Below are positions 50,475 through 59,982 of a DNA stretch of 64,000 bases, piece after piece; within the stretch, counting starts at the first letter, position 1, and each line of letters begins with the position of its first letter. The notes beneath the pieces are model-generated. The model ran no database searches, had not been told where the DNA came from, and was given only the letters and a program-made list of their open reading frames with translations. This DNA is from Streptomyces bottropensis ATCC 25435 (lineage in GTDB: Bacteria > Actinomycetota > Actinomycetes > Streptomycetales > Streptomycetaceae). The position numbers and the translations under genes were made by a program. The stretch spans positions 4,372,496 to 4,436,495 of the forward strand of contig NZ_KB911581.1 of assembly GCF_000383595.1 (NCBI RefSeq), given 5' to 3'.

Positions 50475-52568
50475 TCAGTCGAGGAAGTCGGCGACGAGCG
50501 CGGCGAACTCGTCCGGGCCGGCCAGCCGGATGCCGAGGCTCTCGGCCTTGGCACGCTTGGAGCCGGCGTTCTCCCCCGCGACGACCAGGGAGGTCTTCTT
50601 GGAGACACCGGAGGAGGCGCGCCCTCCGGCACGCTCGATGAGTTCGTTCATCTGGTTGCGGCTGAGCTTCTCCAGTGCGCCGGTCATCGCGCCCGTGACC
50701 ACCACGGCCATGCCCGCGAGCGGGCCGTCCGCGGACTCGGCGCCCTCCTGCGGGGCGGCCGTGTCGTCGGCCGGGGCGGGCGGGGTCGCGCCCGGCTCCG
50801 TCATGTTCACCCCGGCCGCCACCAGTTTGTCGATGAGCGGGGCGAGTTCGACCAGCTCGGCCACGATGGCCGGGGCCTTCTCGGTGCCGATGCCCTCGAC
50901 CCGCTGGATCGCCTCGGCGTCCGCGGCGCGGATGTTGTCCATGGTGGCGAAGTACCGGGCGATACGGCGGGACATGGAGCGTCCGGTGCCCCGCACCCCC
51001 AGCGCGCACAGCACCCGGGACAGCGGGCGCCCCCGGGCCGTGTCGAGCGCGGCGAGGAGGTTGTCGGTGCTGGTCTCGCCCATGCGGTCCAGGCCCAGCA
51101 GCTGCTCCCGGGTGAGGGCGAACAGGTCGGCGAGATCGGCGACCAGGCCCGCCTCGACGAGCTGGACGACCCGGGTGTGCCCGAGCCCCTCCACGTCGAG
51201 CTGATCGCGGCCCACGGCGTACGAGAGGGAGGCGACCAGATGGCAGTTGCGGCCGTTCTCGCAGCGCCAGCGCTGTTCGCCCCTGTCGATGCCGGAGCCG
51301 CATCTCGGGCAGACCTCGGGGAAGCCGATGGGCTGTTCGTCGCCGGTGCGCAGATGGGCGACGGGAGCCTCCACGCGGGGAATGACGTCACCGGCGCGGT
51401 GCACCATGACATGGTCGCCCAGGCGCAGGTCGCGGCGGGTGATGTCGGCCGGGTTGTGGAGGGTGGCGTACGTGATGGTGGAGCCGTCGATCTCGACGGG
51501 CTCCAGCACTCCGCGCGGCGCGATAATACCGGTGCGGCCCACGTTCCACTGCACCTCCAGCAGCCGTGTGATCTTCTCGACGGCGGGCAGCTTGTAGGCG
51601 ATCGCCCAGCGCGGGGCGCGTGAACCGGACCCGGCGGCGCGCTGGTCGGCGGCGAGGTCGGCCTTGATCACGATCCCGTCGATCCCGAACGGCAGTTCCG
51701 CCCGCAGCCCCGCGATCTCCTTGACGCGGTCCAGGACCTCCTCGACCGTGGCGACGGTGACACCCGGCACGGCAGTGCTCGCGGTGGTGTTCACCCCCAG
51801 TTCGGCCGCCCGCGCCATCAGCTCGCTGTGGGCCGGCTCGGCCGGCCGCGCCGCGGAGTCGGCGTCGGTGCCGGGCAGCGCCAGCAGCCCGTATCCGAAG
51901 AACGTCATCGGCACGGTGTAGGCCCGCTCCCTGGCGCGCAGCGTGCCCGCCGCCGCGTTGCGCGGATTGGCGAAGGGCTGTCCGCCGTGTCCGGTGCGCA
52001 CCTCGTTGGCGTGCTCGAACTGGGCGGTCGTCATGAGGACTTCGCCCCGCACCTCCACCGTCACCGGCTCGGCCAGCTCCTCGGGCAGTCCCTCGATGGT
52101 GCCGATGGCGTGCGAGACGTCCTCCCCGGCCGTCCCGTCGCCCCGCGTGATCAACCGCGTGAGCCGGCCCCGGGTGTACCGGGCGGCGACCGCCAGTCCG
52201 TCGAGCTTCGGCTCGACGCAGAAACGCTCCACCTCGTGCCCGATCCGCCGGGCCAGCGACGCCGTCCGCGCCGTGAACTCCTCGGCGGAGAACACGTTGT
52301 CCAGGCTCAGCATCGCGATCGTGTGGGGCACGTCCCCCTCGACGGCCCCGCCGGCCACCTTCCCGGTGGGCGACTCCGGCAGGACCTGCTCGGGGTGCTC
52401 CGCCTCCCACGCCGCGATGCCGCGCACGAGCCGGTCGTAGGTGTCGTCGTCCAGCGCCGACGTGCCACCGGTGTAGTAGGCGCCCGAGGCCCGGACCGCG
52501 TCCTCGACGGCCTGGGCGTAGGCCGCGGCATCCACGATCACTGCAACTGATGTCGTCATGGGAGCCAT
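50475..52568 (-). CDS. ligA: NAD+-dependent DNA ligase
   Basis: 697 residues. Domain Ia (YYTGGTSALDDDTYDRLV), adenylation domain with the catalytic lysine at CVEPKLDGLAV (Lys121) and RGDGTAGEDVSHA, OB fold, four-cysteine zinc finger (CPRC ... CENGRNC), helix-hairpin-helix repeats (GIGTEKAPAIV) and a C-terminal BRCT domain (MAVVVTGAMTGALEKLSRNQ). It seals nicks using NAD+. Many Streptomyces carry two LigA genes; this 697-residue form is slightly shorter than the usual main enzyme (about 735) and stands outside any replication cluster, so it may be the second copy. GGGAGG lies 4 bases before ATG 52568; ATG 52559 is the alternative. Confidence 0.95.
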   Translation of the reverse strand: MAPMTTSVAVIVDAAAYAQAVEDAVRASGAYYTGGTSALDDDTYDRLVRGIAAWEAEHPEQVLPESPTGKVAGGAVEGDVPHTIAMLSLDNVFSAEEFTARTASLARRIGHEVERFCVEPKLDGLAVAARYTRGRLTRLITRGDGTAGEDVSHAIGTIEGLPEELAEPVTVEVRGEVLMTTAQFEHANEVRTGHGGQPFANPRNAAAGTLRARERAYTVPMTFFGYGLLALPGTDADSAARPAEPAHSELMARAAELGVNTTASTAVPGVTVATVEEVLDRVKEIAGLRAELPFGIDGIVIKADLAADQRAAGSGSRAPRWAIAYKLPAVEKITRLLEVQWNVGRTGIIAPRGVLEPVEIDGSTITYATLHNPADITRRDLRLGDHVMVHRAGDVIPRVEAPVAHLRTGDEQPIGFPEVCPRCGSGIDRGEQRWRCENGRNCHLVASLSYAVGRDQLDVEGLGHTRVVQLVEAGLVADLADLFALTREQLLGLDRMGETSTDNLLAALDTARGRPLSRVLCALGVRGTGRSMSRRIARYFATMDNIRAADAEAIQRVEGIGTEKAPAIVAELVELAPLIDKLVAAGVNMTEPGATPPAPADDTAAPQEGAESADGPLAGMAVVVTGAMTGALEKLSRNQMNELIERAGGRASSGVSKKTSLVVAGENAGSKRAKAESLGIRLAGPDEFAALVADFLD

Positions 52569-52620
52569 CCTGCCTCCCACCACTGACAACGCCCCGGCGT
52601 CGGGCGTGGCCGGGCCGTGC

Positions 52621-53031
52621 TCAGCCCTTCGGCTGCGTGAAGCGGATGCTGTTGCCGAAGGGGTCGCGCAGGCCGCAGTCGATGCCGTACGGGCGTTCGG
52701 TGGGTTCCTCGGTGAACTCGACACCGAGGGCCCGCAGCGTCTCGTACGTCTTGCGGCAGTCGTCCGTGCTGAAGATGAGATGGCCGCCCGTGGCGCCCTT
52801 GGTGAGGAGGACGCGGACCTGTGCCGCGGTCTCCTCGGACAGCGCCGGGGGGCCGGGCTTCTCCAGGAGGATGTGGCGTTCCGGGTGTCCGGGCACCTGG
52901 ACGGTCAGCCAGCGCATGAAGCCGAGGTCGACATCGGTGTGGAACTCCAGGCCGAGCTTGCCGACGTAGAAGTCGAGGGCGTCGTCCTGGTCGAGGACGT
53001 AGATCTGCGAGTGCGTGATGGCGTTGAACAT
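52621..53031 (-). CDS. VOC-family (glyoxalase-like) protein
   Basis: 136 residues of the vicinal-oxygen-chelate fold in two beta-alpha-beta-beta-beta halves: AITHSQIYVLDQDDALDFYV, EFHTDVDLGFMRWLTVQVPG, HLIFSTDDCRKTYETLRALG, GIDCGLRDPFGNSIRFTQ. Metal-ligand positions appear partly kept (His at HSQIYV, Glu at HILLEKPG). It follows the AraC gene on the same strand by 49 bp; this AraC-VOC pair is common in Streptomyces and suggests a detoxification or sensing unit. ATG at 53031 gives the usual start; GTG 53040 is the alternative. Confidence 0.9.
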   Translation of the reverse strand: MFNAITHSQIYVLDQDDALDFYVGKLGLEFHTDVDLGFMRWLTVQVPGHPERHILLEKPGPPALSEETAAQVRVLLTKGATGGHLIFSTDDCRKTYETLRALGVEFTEEPTERPYGIDCGLRDPFGNSIRFTQPKG

Positions 53032-53079
53032 GGGGATCACGTCAGCGAGCCGGGCGGGCGGAAACTTATCCGAAACTGC

Positions 53080-53472
53080 TCAGTGGCTCGGGCGCATCCA
53101 CGCCTTCGCGAAGCACGTCGGTACGGCCACCGTGACCGCTTGCTCGCGGTACTCCCGCGGCGACCTGCCCACGATGTCGCGGAACGTCCGGCTGAAGGTG
53201 CCCGGGCTGCCGAATCCCACCTCGAAGCAGATGTCGGTCACGGCGCGGTCGGTCTCCCGCAGGAGGAACATCGCCCGCTCCACCCGGCGGCGTTGCAGAT
53301 AGCGGTGCGGGGTCTCGCCGAACGTGGTCCGGAACATGCGGGTGAAGTGCGCCTCGGAGACATGGGCGATCCGGGCCAGCGCGGGCACGTCCAGCGGCTG
53401 CGCGTAGGCCCGGTCCATCGCGTCCCGGGCCCGCAGCAGACGGCGGTTGGACTCTTCGGAAGCTCGGCTCAC
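53080..53472 (-). CDS. Short AraC-family regulator
   Basis: About 130 residues, essentially only the AraC DNA-binding domain: LDVPALARIAHVSEAHFTRM and VTDICFEVGFGSPGTFSRTF, with the conserved GxSPxxYR ending. It lacks a ligand domain, so it may respond through its partner, the VOC protein encoded 49 bp downstream on the same strand. The start is uncertain (GTG 53472 or 53499); neither has a good ribosome site. Confidence 0.88.
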   Translation of the reverse strand: MSRASEESNRRLLRARDAMDRAYAQPLDVPALARIAHVSEAHFTRMFRTTFGETPHRYLQRRRVERAMFLLRETDRAVTDICFEVGFGSPGTFSRTFRDIVGRSPREYREQAVTVAVPTCFAKAWMRPSH

Positions 53473-53543
53473 GGCGCCATCACACCATGGACGCACCACG
53501 GGCCGGACGAGCGGATGGCTCGCCCGGCGCGTGCTGCGAGGGA

Positions 53544-53567
53544 GGGCCCGTGGTGCGAACGGGGCCC
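53544..53567 (-). terminator. Imperfect stem-loop after the GAPDH gene
   Basis: GGGCCCGT (53544-53551) pairs with ACGGGGCCC (53559-53567) with one bulged G. It lies 11 bp past the stop at 53578. Confidence 0.4.
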
Positions 53568-53577
53568 GCCCGGTGGA

Positions 53578-55023
53578 TCAGACCGCCGCGGACGGGTACG
53601 TCGGGTACTCCACCCCGGAGACGTGCTGGACGACCCGGATGACCTGACAGGAGTAGCCGAACTCGTTGTCGTACCAGAGGTAGAGGATCGCGTTGTCGCC
53701 GTCGACCTTGGTGGCGCCCGCGTCGACGATGGAGGCGTGGCGGGAGCCGATGAAGTCGCTGGAGACCGAGTCGGGGGCGTTGGTGAAGTCGATCTGGCGC
53801 TTGAGCGGCGAGGTCAGCGAGACGCCGCGGAGGTAGTCGAGGACCTCCTCGCGGTCGGTCTCCCGGCCGAGCCGCAGGCTGAGGATCGCGATCGAGACGT
53901 CCGGGACGGGCACGCGGATCGAGCTGCCGGTGATCGGCGCCTTCAGGTCGGGCAACGCCTTGGCGACGGCCGAGGCGGCGCCCGTCTCGGTGATGACCAT
54001 GTTGAGCGGCGCGGAACGACCCCGACGGTCCGCCTTGTGGTAATTGTCCAGCAGGTTCTGGTCGTTGGTGAACGAGTGGACGGTCTCCACGTGGCCGCGC
54101 AGCACACCGAACTCGTCCGCCATCGCCTTCAGTGGCGGCACGATCGCGTTGGTGGTGCAGGACGCGCAGGACAGGATCTGCTCGTCCGGCTTGATCGTGT
54201 CGTGGTTGACACCGTGCACGATGTTCGGGACGTCGCCCTTGCCGGGCGCGGTCAGCACGACCTTGTCGATGCCGGGGCGCAGGTGGTTCGACAGCCCCGC
54301 GCGGTCGCGCCACTTGCCGGTGTTGTCGATGAGGATGGCGTTCTTGATGCCGTACTCGGTGTAGTCGACCTCGGACGGGTCGCCGGCGTAGATCACCTTG
54401 ATCTCGTTGCCGTTGGCGTTGATCGTGCTGGTCGACTCGTCGACGGTGATCGTGCCCTGGAACTGGCCGTGGATGGAGTCCCGGCGCAGCAGGGACGCCC
54501 GCTTGACGATGTCCTGCTCACCGCCGCCGCGCACCACGATGGCGCGCAGCCGCAGACCGTTGCCGGAGCCGGCCTTCTCGATCAGCAGACGGGCCACGAG
54601 GCGGCCGATGCGGCCGAAGCCGTACAGGACGACGTCGCGTCCCTCGCCGCCCTCGATCTTGTTGGCGCCCGTCGCGCCGGCGACGGCATCAGCCGTGAAC
54701 TCCGCGACCGACAGCCCCCGGTCGTCGACCCGGTGGGCCTCGGCGAGCAGGCCGATGTCGATCTGTGAGGGGCCGAGGTCGAGGGTGGTGAGCGCCTCCA
54801 GGAACGGCAGGGTGTCGGTGACCGAGAGCTCCACACCGGCGATCTGGCGGGCGAACCGGTGGGTCTTCAGAATGCTGACCACCGACTTGTTCACCAAGGA
54901 GCGGCTGTGCAGCAGGACCGTCACGTCCCGCTCACGGTGCAGCTTCCCGATGATCGGGATCATCGACTCCGCGATCTCCTCGCGGTTCTTCCATTGGGTG
55001 AACGAGTCCTCGTTGACAGTCAC
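53578..55023 (-). CDS. gap: Glyceraldehyde-3-phosphate dehydrogenase with N-terminal extension
   Basis: 481 residues. A GAPDH core of normal length starts near residue 130: NAD-binding GFGRIGR (135-141), catalytic Cys289 in SCASCTTNAIVPP, His316 in TVHSFTN, NLLDNYHKADRRGRSA and the C-terminal WYDNEFGYS. The first 129 residues (WKNREEIAESMIPIIGKLHR, VTVLLHSRSLVNKSVVSILK) are an extra helical/alpha-beta domain of unknown role, seen in one class of actinobacterial GAPDH. It should oxidise glyceraldehyde 3-phosphate or, in the gluconeogenic direction, make it. GTG at 55023. Monocistronic, with an AT-rich promoter-like stretch near 55030-55065. Confidence 0.94.
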   Translation of the reverse strand: MTVNEDSFTQWKNREEIAESMIPIIGKLHRERDVTVLLHSRSLVNKSVVSILKTHRFARQIAGVELSVTDTLPFLEALTTLDLGPSQIDIGLLAEAHRVDDRGLSVAEFTADAVAGATGANKIEGGEGRDVVLYGFGRIGRLVARLLIEKAGSGNGLRLRAIVVRGGGEQDIVKRASLLRRDSIHGQFQGTITVDESTSTINANGNEIKVIYAGDPSEVDYTEYGIKNAILIDNTGKWRDRAGLSNHLRPGIDKVVLTAPGKGDVPNIVHGVNHDTIKPDEQILSCASCTTNAIVPPLKAMADEFGVLRGHVETVHSFTNDQNLLDNYHKADRRGRSAPLNMVITETGAASAVAKALPDLKAPITGSSIRVPVPDVSIAILSLRLGRETDREEVLDYLRGVSLTSPLKRQIDFTNAPDSVSSDFIGSRHASIVDAGATKVDGDNAILYLWYDNEFGYSCQVIRVVQHVSGVEYPTYPSAAV

Positions 55024-55254
55024 AGAATTATCTTTCGAGCTAGGCGGCGCTCATATGCTAACCACCCCGCTCGGAGGAGACGAACGAGGGGTGCGCACAG
55101 CGCGCGTTCCGTCACAACGTGGTCGTCCCCCGCTTCGTGGTCCCAGAACAGATCGTTCCGGACAGCGGGCGGGCCCGGCATCGGGAAGATCACGTATCCG
55201 GCACGGCTTCGACCGCGCCGTGTCGCTCACGGCAGGGTGCTCACGGCGGAGCGC

Positions 55255-58200
55255 TCACGTGTCCCCGTCGCGGTGTCCGTCGCGCAGTCCGTCACGCAGT
55301 TCGTCGCGCGTGTGGAGAGCCGCCAGCGCGGCCCGCGAGGTCACGCCCGTCTTGCGGTAGATGCGGGAGAGATGGGTCTCGACCGTGCGCGGGCTGAGGA
55401 ACAGACGTTCGGCTATGGCGGGGCTGGTCAGCCCCTTCGCCACGAGAGCGGCTATCTCCCGCTCTCGCGGGGACAGGACGGTCAGCTCCACGGACAGCGC
55501 GTCCTGCGACGGTCCGTCGGCCCCCGTGCCCGCCCCTGCCCCCGCACCCGCCCCCGGACGCGCACCCGCCCCCGGACGCGCACCCGCTGCCGGACCGCCG
55601 GCGTCACCCGCACCCGGCTCCCCGTCACCCGCTCCCGTCGTTCCTCCTGCGCCCGCAGCGCCGAAGACCGCCGGCCGGATCATCTCCGCGAGCCCGGTCA
55701 GCAGATGGGCCTCGCCCTCGGTACTCAGTCGCAGGGCACGCTCCCACATGGCGCGGGCGCGCGCCGGGCGCCCGGCGGACGCGGTCACGGGCGCCCCCAG
55801 CAGCAGGGTCTGTGCCTCCCACAGCCGGCTCCCGCCCCGGGCCGTCTCCGCCGCGGCGCGCTCGAACAGGTCGGCCGCGGCCGCCACATCGCCGTCGGCC
55901 AGCGGCACATGTGCCGAACTGCGCAGTGCGGACGCCCGCTGCGCCACGAGACGCAGTCCTTCCGCCTCCTTGCGAGCGCGCTCCGCCCACTGCCGGGCCT
56001 GGTCGCGGTCCCCGGCGACGAAGGCGGCACTGACGAGGATCTCCATGAACAGCGGCCGCATGCTCGGCTGCAGGCCGCCGAGATCCTCGCCGCCCGCCCG
56101 GAGCACGGCGGCGCGGGCGCGCGCCGGGTCACCGGCGTGGAGCGCCGCGTACGCGAGCATGCACCAGGCGATGGACGCCCACCAGCGGGTGCCGGCACCG
56201 GCCCGTGCCACGGCCTCCTCGGCGACGGCCACTGCACCGCCGTCGCCCGGCGGGAGGGCGGGGACCAGGGCCTGGGCCTTGGACGCCAGCACGAAGGCGA
56301 GCAGCTCGTCGCTGCCGATGCCCCGGGCGATGGTCTCCGCCTCCTCGGCGAGTTCCAGGGCCGGCCCCAGCCGCAGCGTCATGACCTGGATGTGGGACAG
56401 GCACAGCAGCAGATGCGGCACCACGTAGAGCAGGCCGCCCCGGCGGGCGATGGCCAGACCGCGCTCGGCATGGCGTTCGGCGTCGGCGTACCGTTCGAGG
56501 AATGCCTCCGCCCAGCCGAGCCGGGCCAGCGGTTCACACAGGCCCGCCAGATCCTGGTCGGTGAGGGAGTCGATGAGCGCGCCGGCCCGGTCGGCGGCCT
56601 CGGCGGCGGCCGCGGTGTTCCCCTCGTACGCCTCCCCGAGCGCGGTGACGGCGAGCGCCCCCGCCTCGGCGACCTCGTCGCCCAGTGACCGGGCGAGCTC
56701 CAGGGTGCGGGTCACGTCCTCGCGCACGTCAGGGTAGGAGCTGGCGTGCGGGGCGGACGAGCCCAGTTCCAGGCCGAGTTGGACGGTCTCGGCGGGAGAG
56801 AGGTCGGCGCTGCGGGCCAGTTCGCGGCGCAGCAGGGCCACCGCCTCCGCGTACCGGCCGAGATGGCGCTCCATGACCGCGCACAGGGTGACCGCGCAGG
56901 CCCGTACACCGTCGTCGGTGCCCGGCGGTGACAGGCTGATCACCTCGTGCAGCAGGTCCCGGCTCTCCCGCAGCCCGCCGCAGGCGCCGAGCGCCTCGGC
57001 CCGCCGCAGCATGAGGTCGCGGCGCAGCGCGCCGTGCTCCGACCGCTCCGGCAGATGCGTGAGGGCGACGCCCAGCCAGTGGGCGCTGCTCGCGGGCGCG
57101 GTGGCGGCGGCCTGCCGGGCGGCCTCGGTCAGGACGGTCACGGCGTCGGGGTCCCAGCCGGTCAGTGACCGTTCGACGTGATGCGCGCGCTCGGTGACCG
57201 GTGCCCCGATCCGGGCGAGTTCGGCGGCGGCGAGATGGTGCATCCGCGTGCGCAGCAGGGGGTCGGTGGTGTCGTGGACGAGGGAGCGCAGCACCGGGTG
57301 CCGCAGGGCCCAGCGGCCGTCGGGCCCCGGCCGCGCGAGGTCACGGGCGGTCAACTCCCTGAGGTCCGCGTCGAGTTCGTCCTGCCGCCGACCGGTGACG
57401 GCGGCCACCAGCGCGGGTGCGGCGTGGTCGCCGAGCGCGGCCACGGCCTGGACCGTGCTCCGTTGGCCGTCGGTGAGGGGGGTCAGCTCGTCCAGGAGCA
57501 GCGAGCTGAGGCCCGCGGGCCTGCCCGCCTGCAGCAGGGCGAGGAAGTACAGCGGGTTGCCCTCGCTGGCCGCGTACAGCTCGGCCGCGAGGGCGGGCGG
57601 ACGGTCGGGGGCGAGCGCCGCGAGGCAGGCACCGCGGTCCAGGGGGCCGAGTTCCAGGCGCAGCACCGTTCCGGACTCCACTCCCCGGGTGAGCGAGGCG
57701 ACGAGCCGGGGCGAGGTCTGCCGTTCGCGGCGCGCCACCACGATCACCACGGGCGCGCGGCGCGGCGGATGCCGTACGAGATGGTCGAGCAGTTCCAGGG
57801 ACGCCGGGTCCGCCCAGTGCACGTCGTCGAGGGCCACCACCAGGCCCTTGCCGGTCCGGGCGATCCGGGCGAGGAAGGCCGCCGCCGCGCGCTGCAGCGC
57901 GAAGCGGTCCATGGAGTGGACCTCGGCGAACGGGGAGGGGATGCCGGTCTCGGTGTCGAGGTCGGTGAGGGCGTCGGCGAGGGGCTGGTAGGGCAGATGC
58001 TGCTCGTACTCGGTCGCCCGGCCGCGCAGCACCGTCATGCCCCGCGCCCGCGCCGATGCGCAGAACTCCGACACCAGTCGGCTCTTGCCGATCCCCGCCG
58101 CGCCGGTGACATCGACGACCGCCGGGCCGTGGCCGGTCCCCCCAGGTCCGTGGCCCGTCGCCCCAGGTCCGTCACCGGTCCCCGAGGGTCCGTCACCGGT

Positions 58201-58347
58201 CCCCGTCAGTCCGTCGAGTATCCCGGCGAGCCGTGCCAGCTCGGTCTCCCGGCCCACCAGCGGAGCCACGTCCCACGGCAATGCGATTCCCCCCGAAGCC
58301 GGCCCCGGGCCGTCCCGGAGCCCCGCCGGAGGGCCCTGATCGCGCAC
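55255..58347 (-). CDS. Large ATP-binding LuxR-family regulator (LAL)
   Basis: 1030 residues. N-terminal STAND-type ATPase: LVGRETELARLAGILDGL, Walker A TGAAGIGKSRLV (81-92), Walker B GLVVALDDVHWAD; a long helical-repeat middle region; a Gly/Ala/Pro-rich linker; and a C-terminal LuxR HTH (LSPREREIAALVAKGLTSPA, LSPRTVETHLSRIYRKTGVT). Between the VGRE motif and Walker A lies an insertion of heptads of the TGDGPSG/TGHGPGG type (about 48-75). LALs usually activate a biosynthetic or transport operon. It is divergent from the NCS1 permease, 168 bp apart, which is the likeliest target. GTG at 58347. Confidence 0.92.
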   Translation of the reverse strand: MRDQGPPAGLRDGPGPASGGIALPWDVAPLVGRETELARLAGILDGLTGTGDGPSGTGDGPGATGHGPGGTGHGPAVVDVTGAAGIGKSRLVSEFCASARARGMTVLRGRATEYEQHLPYQPLADALTDLDTETGIPSPFAEVHSMDRFALQRAAAAFLARIARTGKGLVVALDDVHWADPASLELLDHLVRHPPRRAPVVIVVARRERQTSPRLVASLTRGVESGTVLRLELGPLDRGACLAALAPDRPPALAAELYAASEGNPLYFLALLQAGRPAGLSSLLLDELTPLTDGQRSTVQAVAALGDHAAPALVAAVTGRRQDELDADLRELTARDLARPGPDGRWALRHPVLRSLVHDTTDPLLRTRMHHLAAAELARIGAPVTERAHHVERSLTGWDPDAVTVLTEAARQAAATAPASSAHWLGVALTHLPERSEHGALRRDLMLRRAEALGACGGLRESRDLLHEVISLSPPGTDDGVRACAVTLCAVMERHLGRYAEAVALLRRELARSADLSPAETVQLGLELGSSAPHASSYPDVREDVTRTLELARSLGDEVAEAGALAVTALGEAYEGNTAAAAEAADRAGALIDSLTDQDLAGLCEPLARLGWAEAFLERYADAERHAERGLAIARRGGLLYVVPHLLLCLSHIQVMTLRLGPALELAEEAETIARGIGSDELLAFVLASKAQALVPALPPGDGGAVAVAEEAVARAGAGTRWWASIAWCMLAYAALHAGDPARARAAVLRAGGEDLGGLQPSMRPLFMEILVSAAFVAGDRDQARQWAERARKEAEGLRLVAQRASALRSSAHVPLADGDVAAAADLFERAAAETARGGSRLWEAQTLLLGAPVTASAGRPARARAMWERALRLSTEGEAHLLTGLAEMIRPAVFGAAGAGGTTGAGDGEPGAGDAGGPAAGARPGAGARPGAGAGAGAGTGADGPSQDALSVELTVLSPREREIAALVAKGLTSPAIAERLFLSPRTVETHLSRIYRKTGVTSRAALAALHTRDELRDGLRDGHRDGDT

Positions 58348-58425
58348 CTCCGGCCGATTCCCGAAGATTGTACGTAGCCCCCGGTGGGCCGACGGCCCGG
58401 TCCCCGCACCTGTACGAGGGCCACC

Positions 58426-58454
58426 TTGACGGCCCTGACCGGCGCACCTAGGTT
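58426..58454 (+). promoter_or_regulatory. Consensus-like promoter of the NCS1 permease
   Basis: TTGACG (58426-58431), 17-bp spacer, TAGGTT (58449-58454): the best HrdB-type promoter seen in the window. Transcription should start near 58461. Confidence 0.65.
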
Positions 58455-58464
58455 CCCCTCGACG

Positions 58465-58479
58465 CGATCAGCATGATCG
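58465..58479. promoter_or_regulatory. Operator-like palindrome after the permease promoter
   Basis: CGATCA, GCA, TGATCG; CGATCAG recurs at 58494-58500. Placed at the presumed transcription start, 37 bp before the ATG. A repressor site is plausible. Confidence 0.45.
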
Positions 58480-58515
58480 GACGGACAGGTCCGCGATCAG
58501 ACAGGCAGGTCGACG

Positions 58516-59982
58516 ATGACGGACTCCCACACCCCCGACGGCGCGGCCGCCGTCCGACCGCTCCAGGTGGAGACCCACGGCCTGGACGTGATCGGCGACG
58601 CGGACCGCAAGGGCACCCCACGCACCCTCTTCTGGCCCTGGTTCGGCGCGAACGTCTCCATTCTCGGCATGAGTTACGGCGCCTTCGCGCTCGGCTTCGG
58701 CATCTCCTTCGCGCAGGCCCTGGCCGCCGGAGTCATCGGCATCGTCTTCTCCTTCCTGCTCTGCGGCTGCGTCGCGGTCGCCGGCAAACGCGGCTCGGCG
58801 CCCACGATGGTGCTCAGCCGTGCCGCGTACGGAGTCCGCGGCAACCGGCTGCCCGCGGCTGTCTCCTGGCTGCTCACGGTCGGCTGGGAGACCGTGCTCT
58901 GCGCGCTCGCCACCATGGCCACCGCCACCGTCTTCGGCCGGCTTGGCACGGGCGGTGGCACCGGGACCAAGGTGATGGCCCTCGTCCTGGTCGCCGCGCT
59001 GGTCGTGGTGGTCGGTGTGATGGGCTTCGACCTGATCATGCGTTTCCAGACGGTGATCACGGTCGTCACCGGTGTGCTGACGGTCGTGTACGTCGTCCTG
59101 GTCGCCGACCACGTCCACTGGTCCGCCGTCAGCGCCGTACCGGCCGGATCCGCGCAGGAGTTCATCGGCGCCCTCGTCTTCCTGATGACGGGCTTCGGGC
59201 TCGGCTGGGTCAACGCGGCCGCCGACTACTCCCGTTATCTCCCGCGTGCCTCCTCCGGCCGGGGTGTCGTCGGCTGGACCACCTTCGGCGCCTCGCTCGC
59301 CCCGCTGCTCCTGCTGGTCTTCGGACTGCTCCTCGCCGGCTCCTCCGCCGACCTCGACGAGGCCGTGGCCGCCGACCCGATCGGCGCGCTGACCACGCTC
59401 CTGCCCACCTGGTTCCTCATCCCGTTCGCCGTCGTCGCCGTGCTCGGCCTGGTCGGCGGCGCCGTCCTCGACATCTACTCCTCCGGCCTCGCCCTGCTCG
59501 CGGCCGGTCTGCGCGTACCGCGCCCGCTGGCCGCCCTCGTGGACGGCGTGCTGATGATCGCGGGCGCCGTCCACATCGTCTTCTTCGCCGACGACTTCCT
59601 CGGCCCGTTCATCGGCTTCCTCACCACCCTCGGCGTCCCCGTCGCCGCATGGTGCGGTGTCATGCTCGCCGACCTTCTGCTGCGCCGCCGCGACTACGCC
59701 GAGGCCGACCTGTTCCGCCCGGACGGCCGCTACGGCGACATCCCGCCCGGCCCCCTCCTTCTCACCGTCGCCGCCACCGCCCTCGGCTGGGGCCTGGTCA
59801 CCAACTCCGCCGCGGGCTGGCTCGACTGGCAGGGTTACCTCCTCGGCCCCTTCGGCCTCGGCGGCAGGACCGGTGACTGGGCCTACGCCAACCTGGGCGT
59901 CCTGCTCGCCCTGGCGGCGGGCTTCCTCGGCACGCTGACGCTGTCGCGGGGTCGGGTCCGGGCGCAGGAGACGGCGGCATGA
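58516..59982 (+). CDS. NCS1-family purine/cytosine permease
   Basis: 488 residues with twelve membrane segments. Family features: N-terminal GTPRTLFWPWFGANVSILGM, the GAFALGFGISFAQAL helix and the TM6-7 region GFGLGWVNAAADYSRYLP. NCS1 members import nucleobases, hydantoins, allantoin or related rings with Na+ or H+. A remnant of an isochorismatase-type hydrolase overlaps its 3' end, so the pair once formed an uptake-and-hydrolysis operon, perhaps for a ureide or N-carbamoyl compound (inference). ATG at 58516 with AGGCAGG upstream. Control by the divergent LAL protein and the palindrome at 58465 is likely. Confidence 0.9.
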   Translation: MTDSHTPDGAAAVRPLQVETHGLDVIGDADRKGTPRTLFWPWFGANVSILGMSYGAFALGFGISFAQALAAGVIGIVFSFLLCGCVAVAGKRGSAPTMVLSRAAYGVRGNRLPAAVSWLLTVGWETVLCALATMATATVFGRLGTGGGTGTKVMALVLVAALVVVVGVMGFDLIMRFQTVITVVTGVLTVVYVVLVADHVHWSAVSAVPAGSAQEFIGALVFLMTGFGLGWVNAAADYSRYLPRASSGRGVVGWTTFGASLAPLLLLVFGLLLAGSSADLDEAVAADPIGALTTLLPTWFLIPFAVVAVLGLVGGAVLDIYSSGLALLAAGLRVPRPLAALVDGVLMIAGAVHIVFFADDFLGPFIGFLTTLGVPVAAWCGVMLADLLLRRRDYAEADLFRPDGRYGDIPPGPLLLTVAATALGWGLVTNSAAGWLDWQGYLLGPFGLGGRTGDWAYANLGVLLALAAGFLGTLTLSRGRVRAQETAA

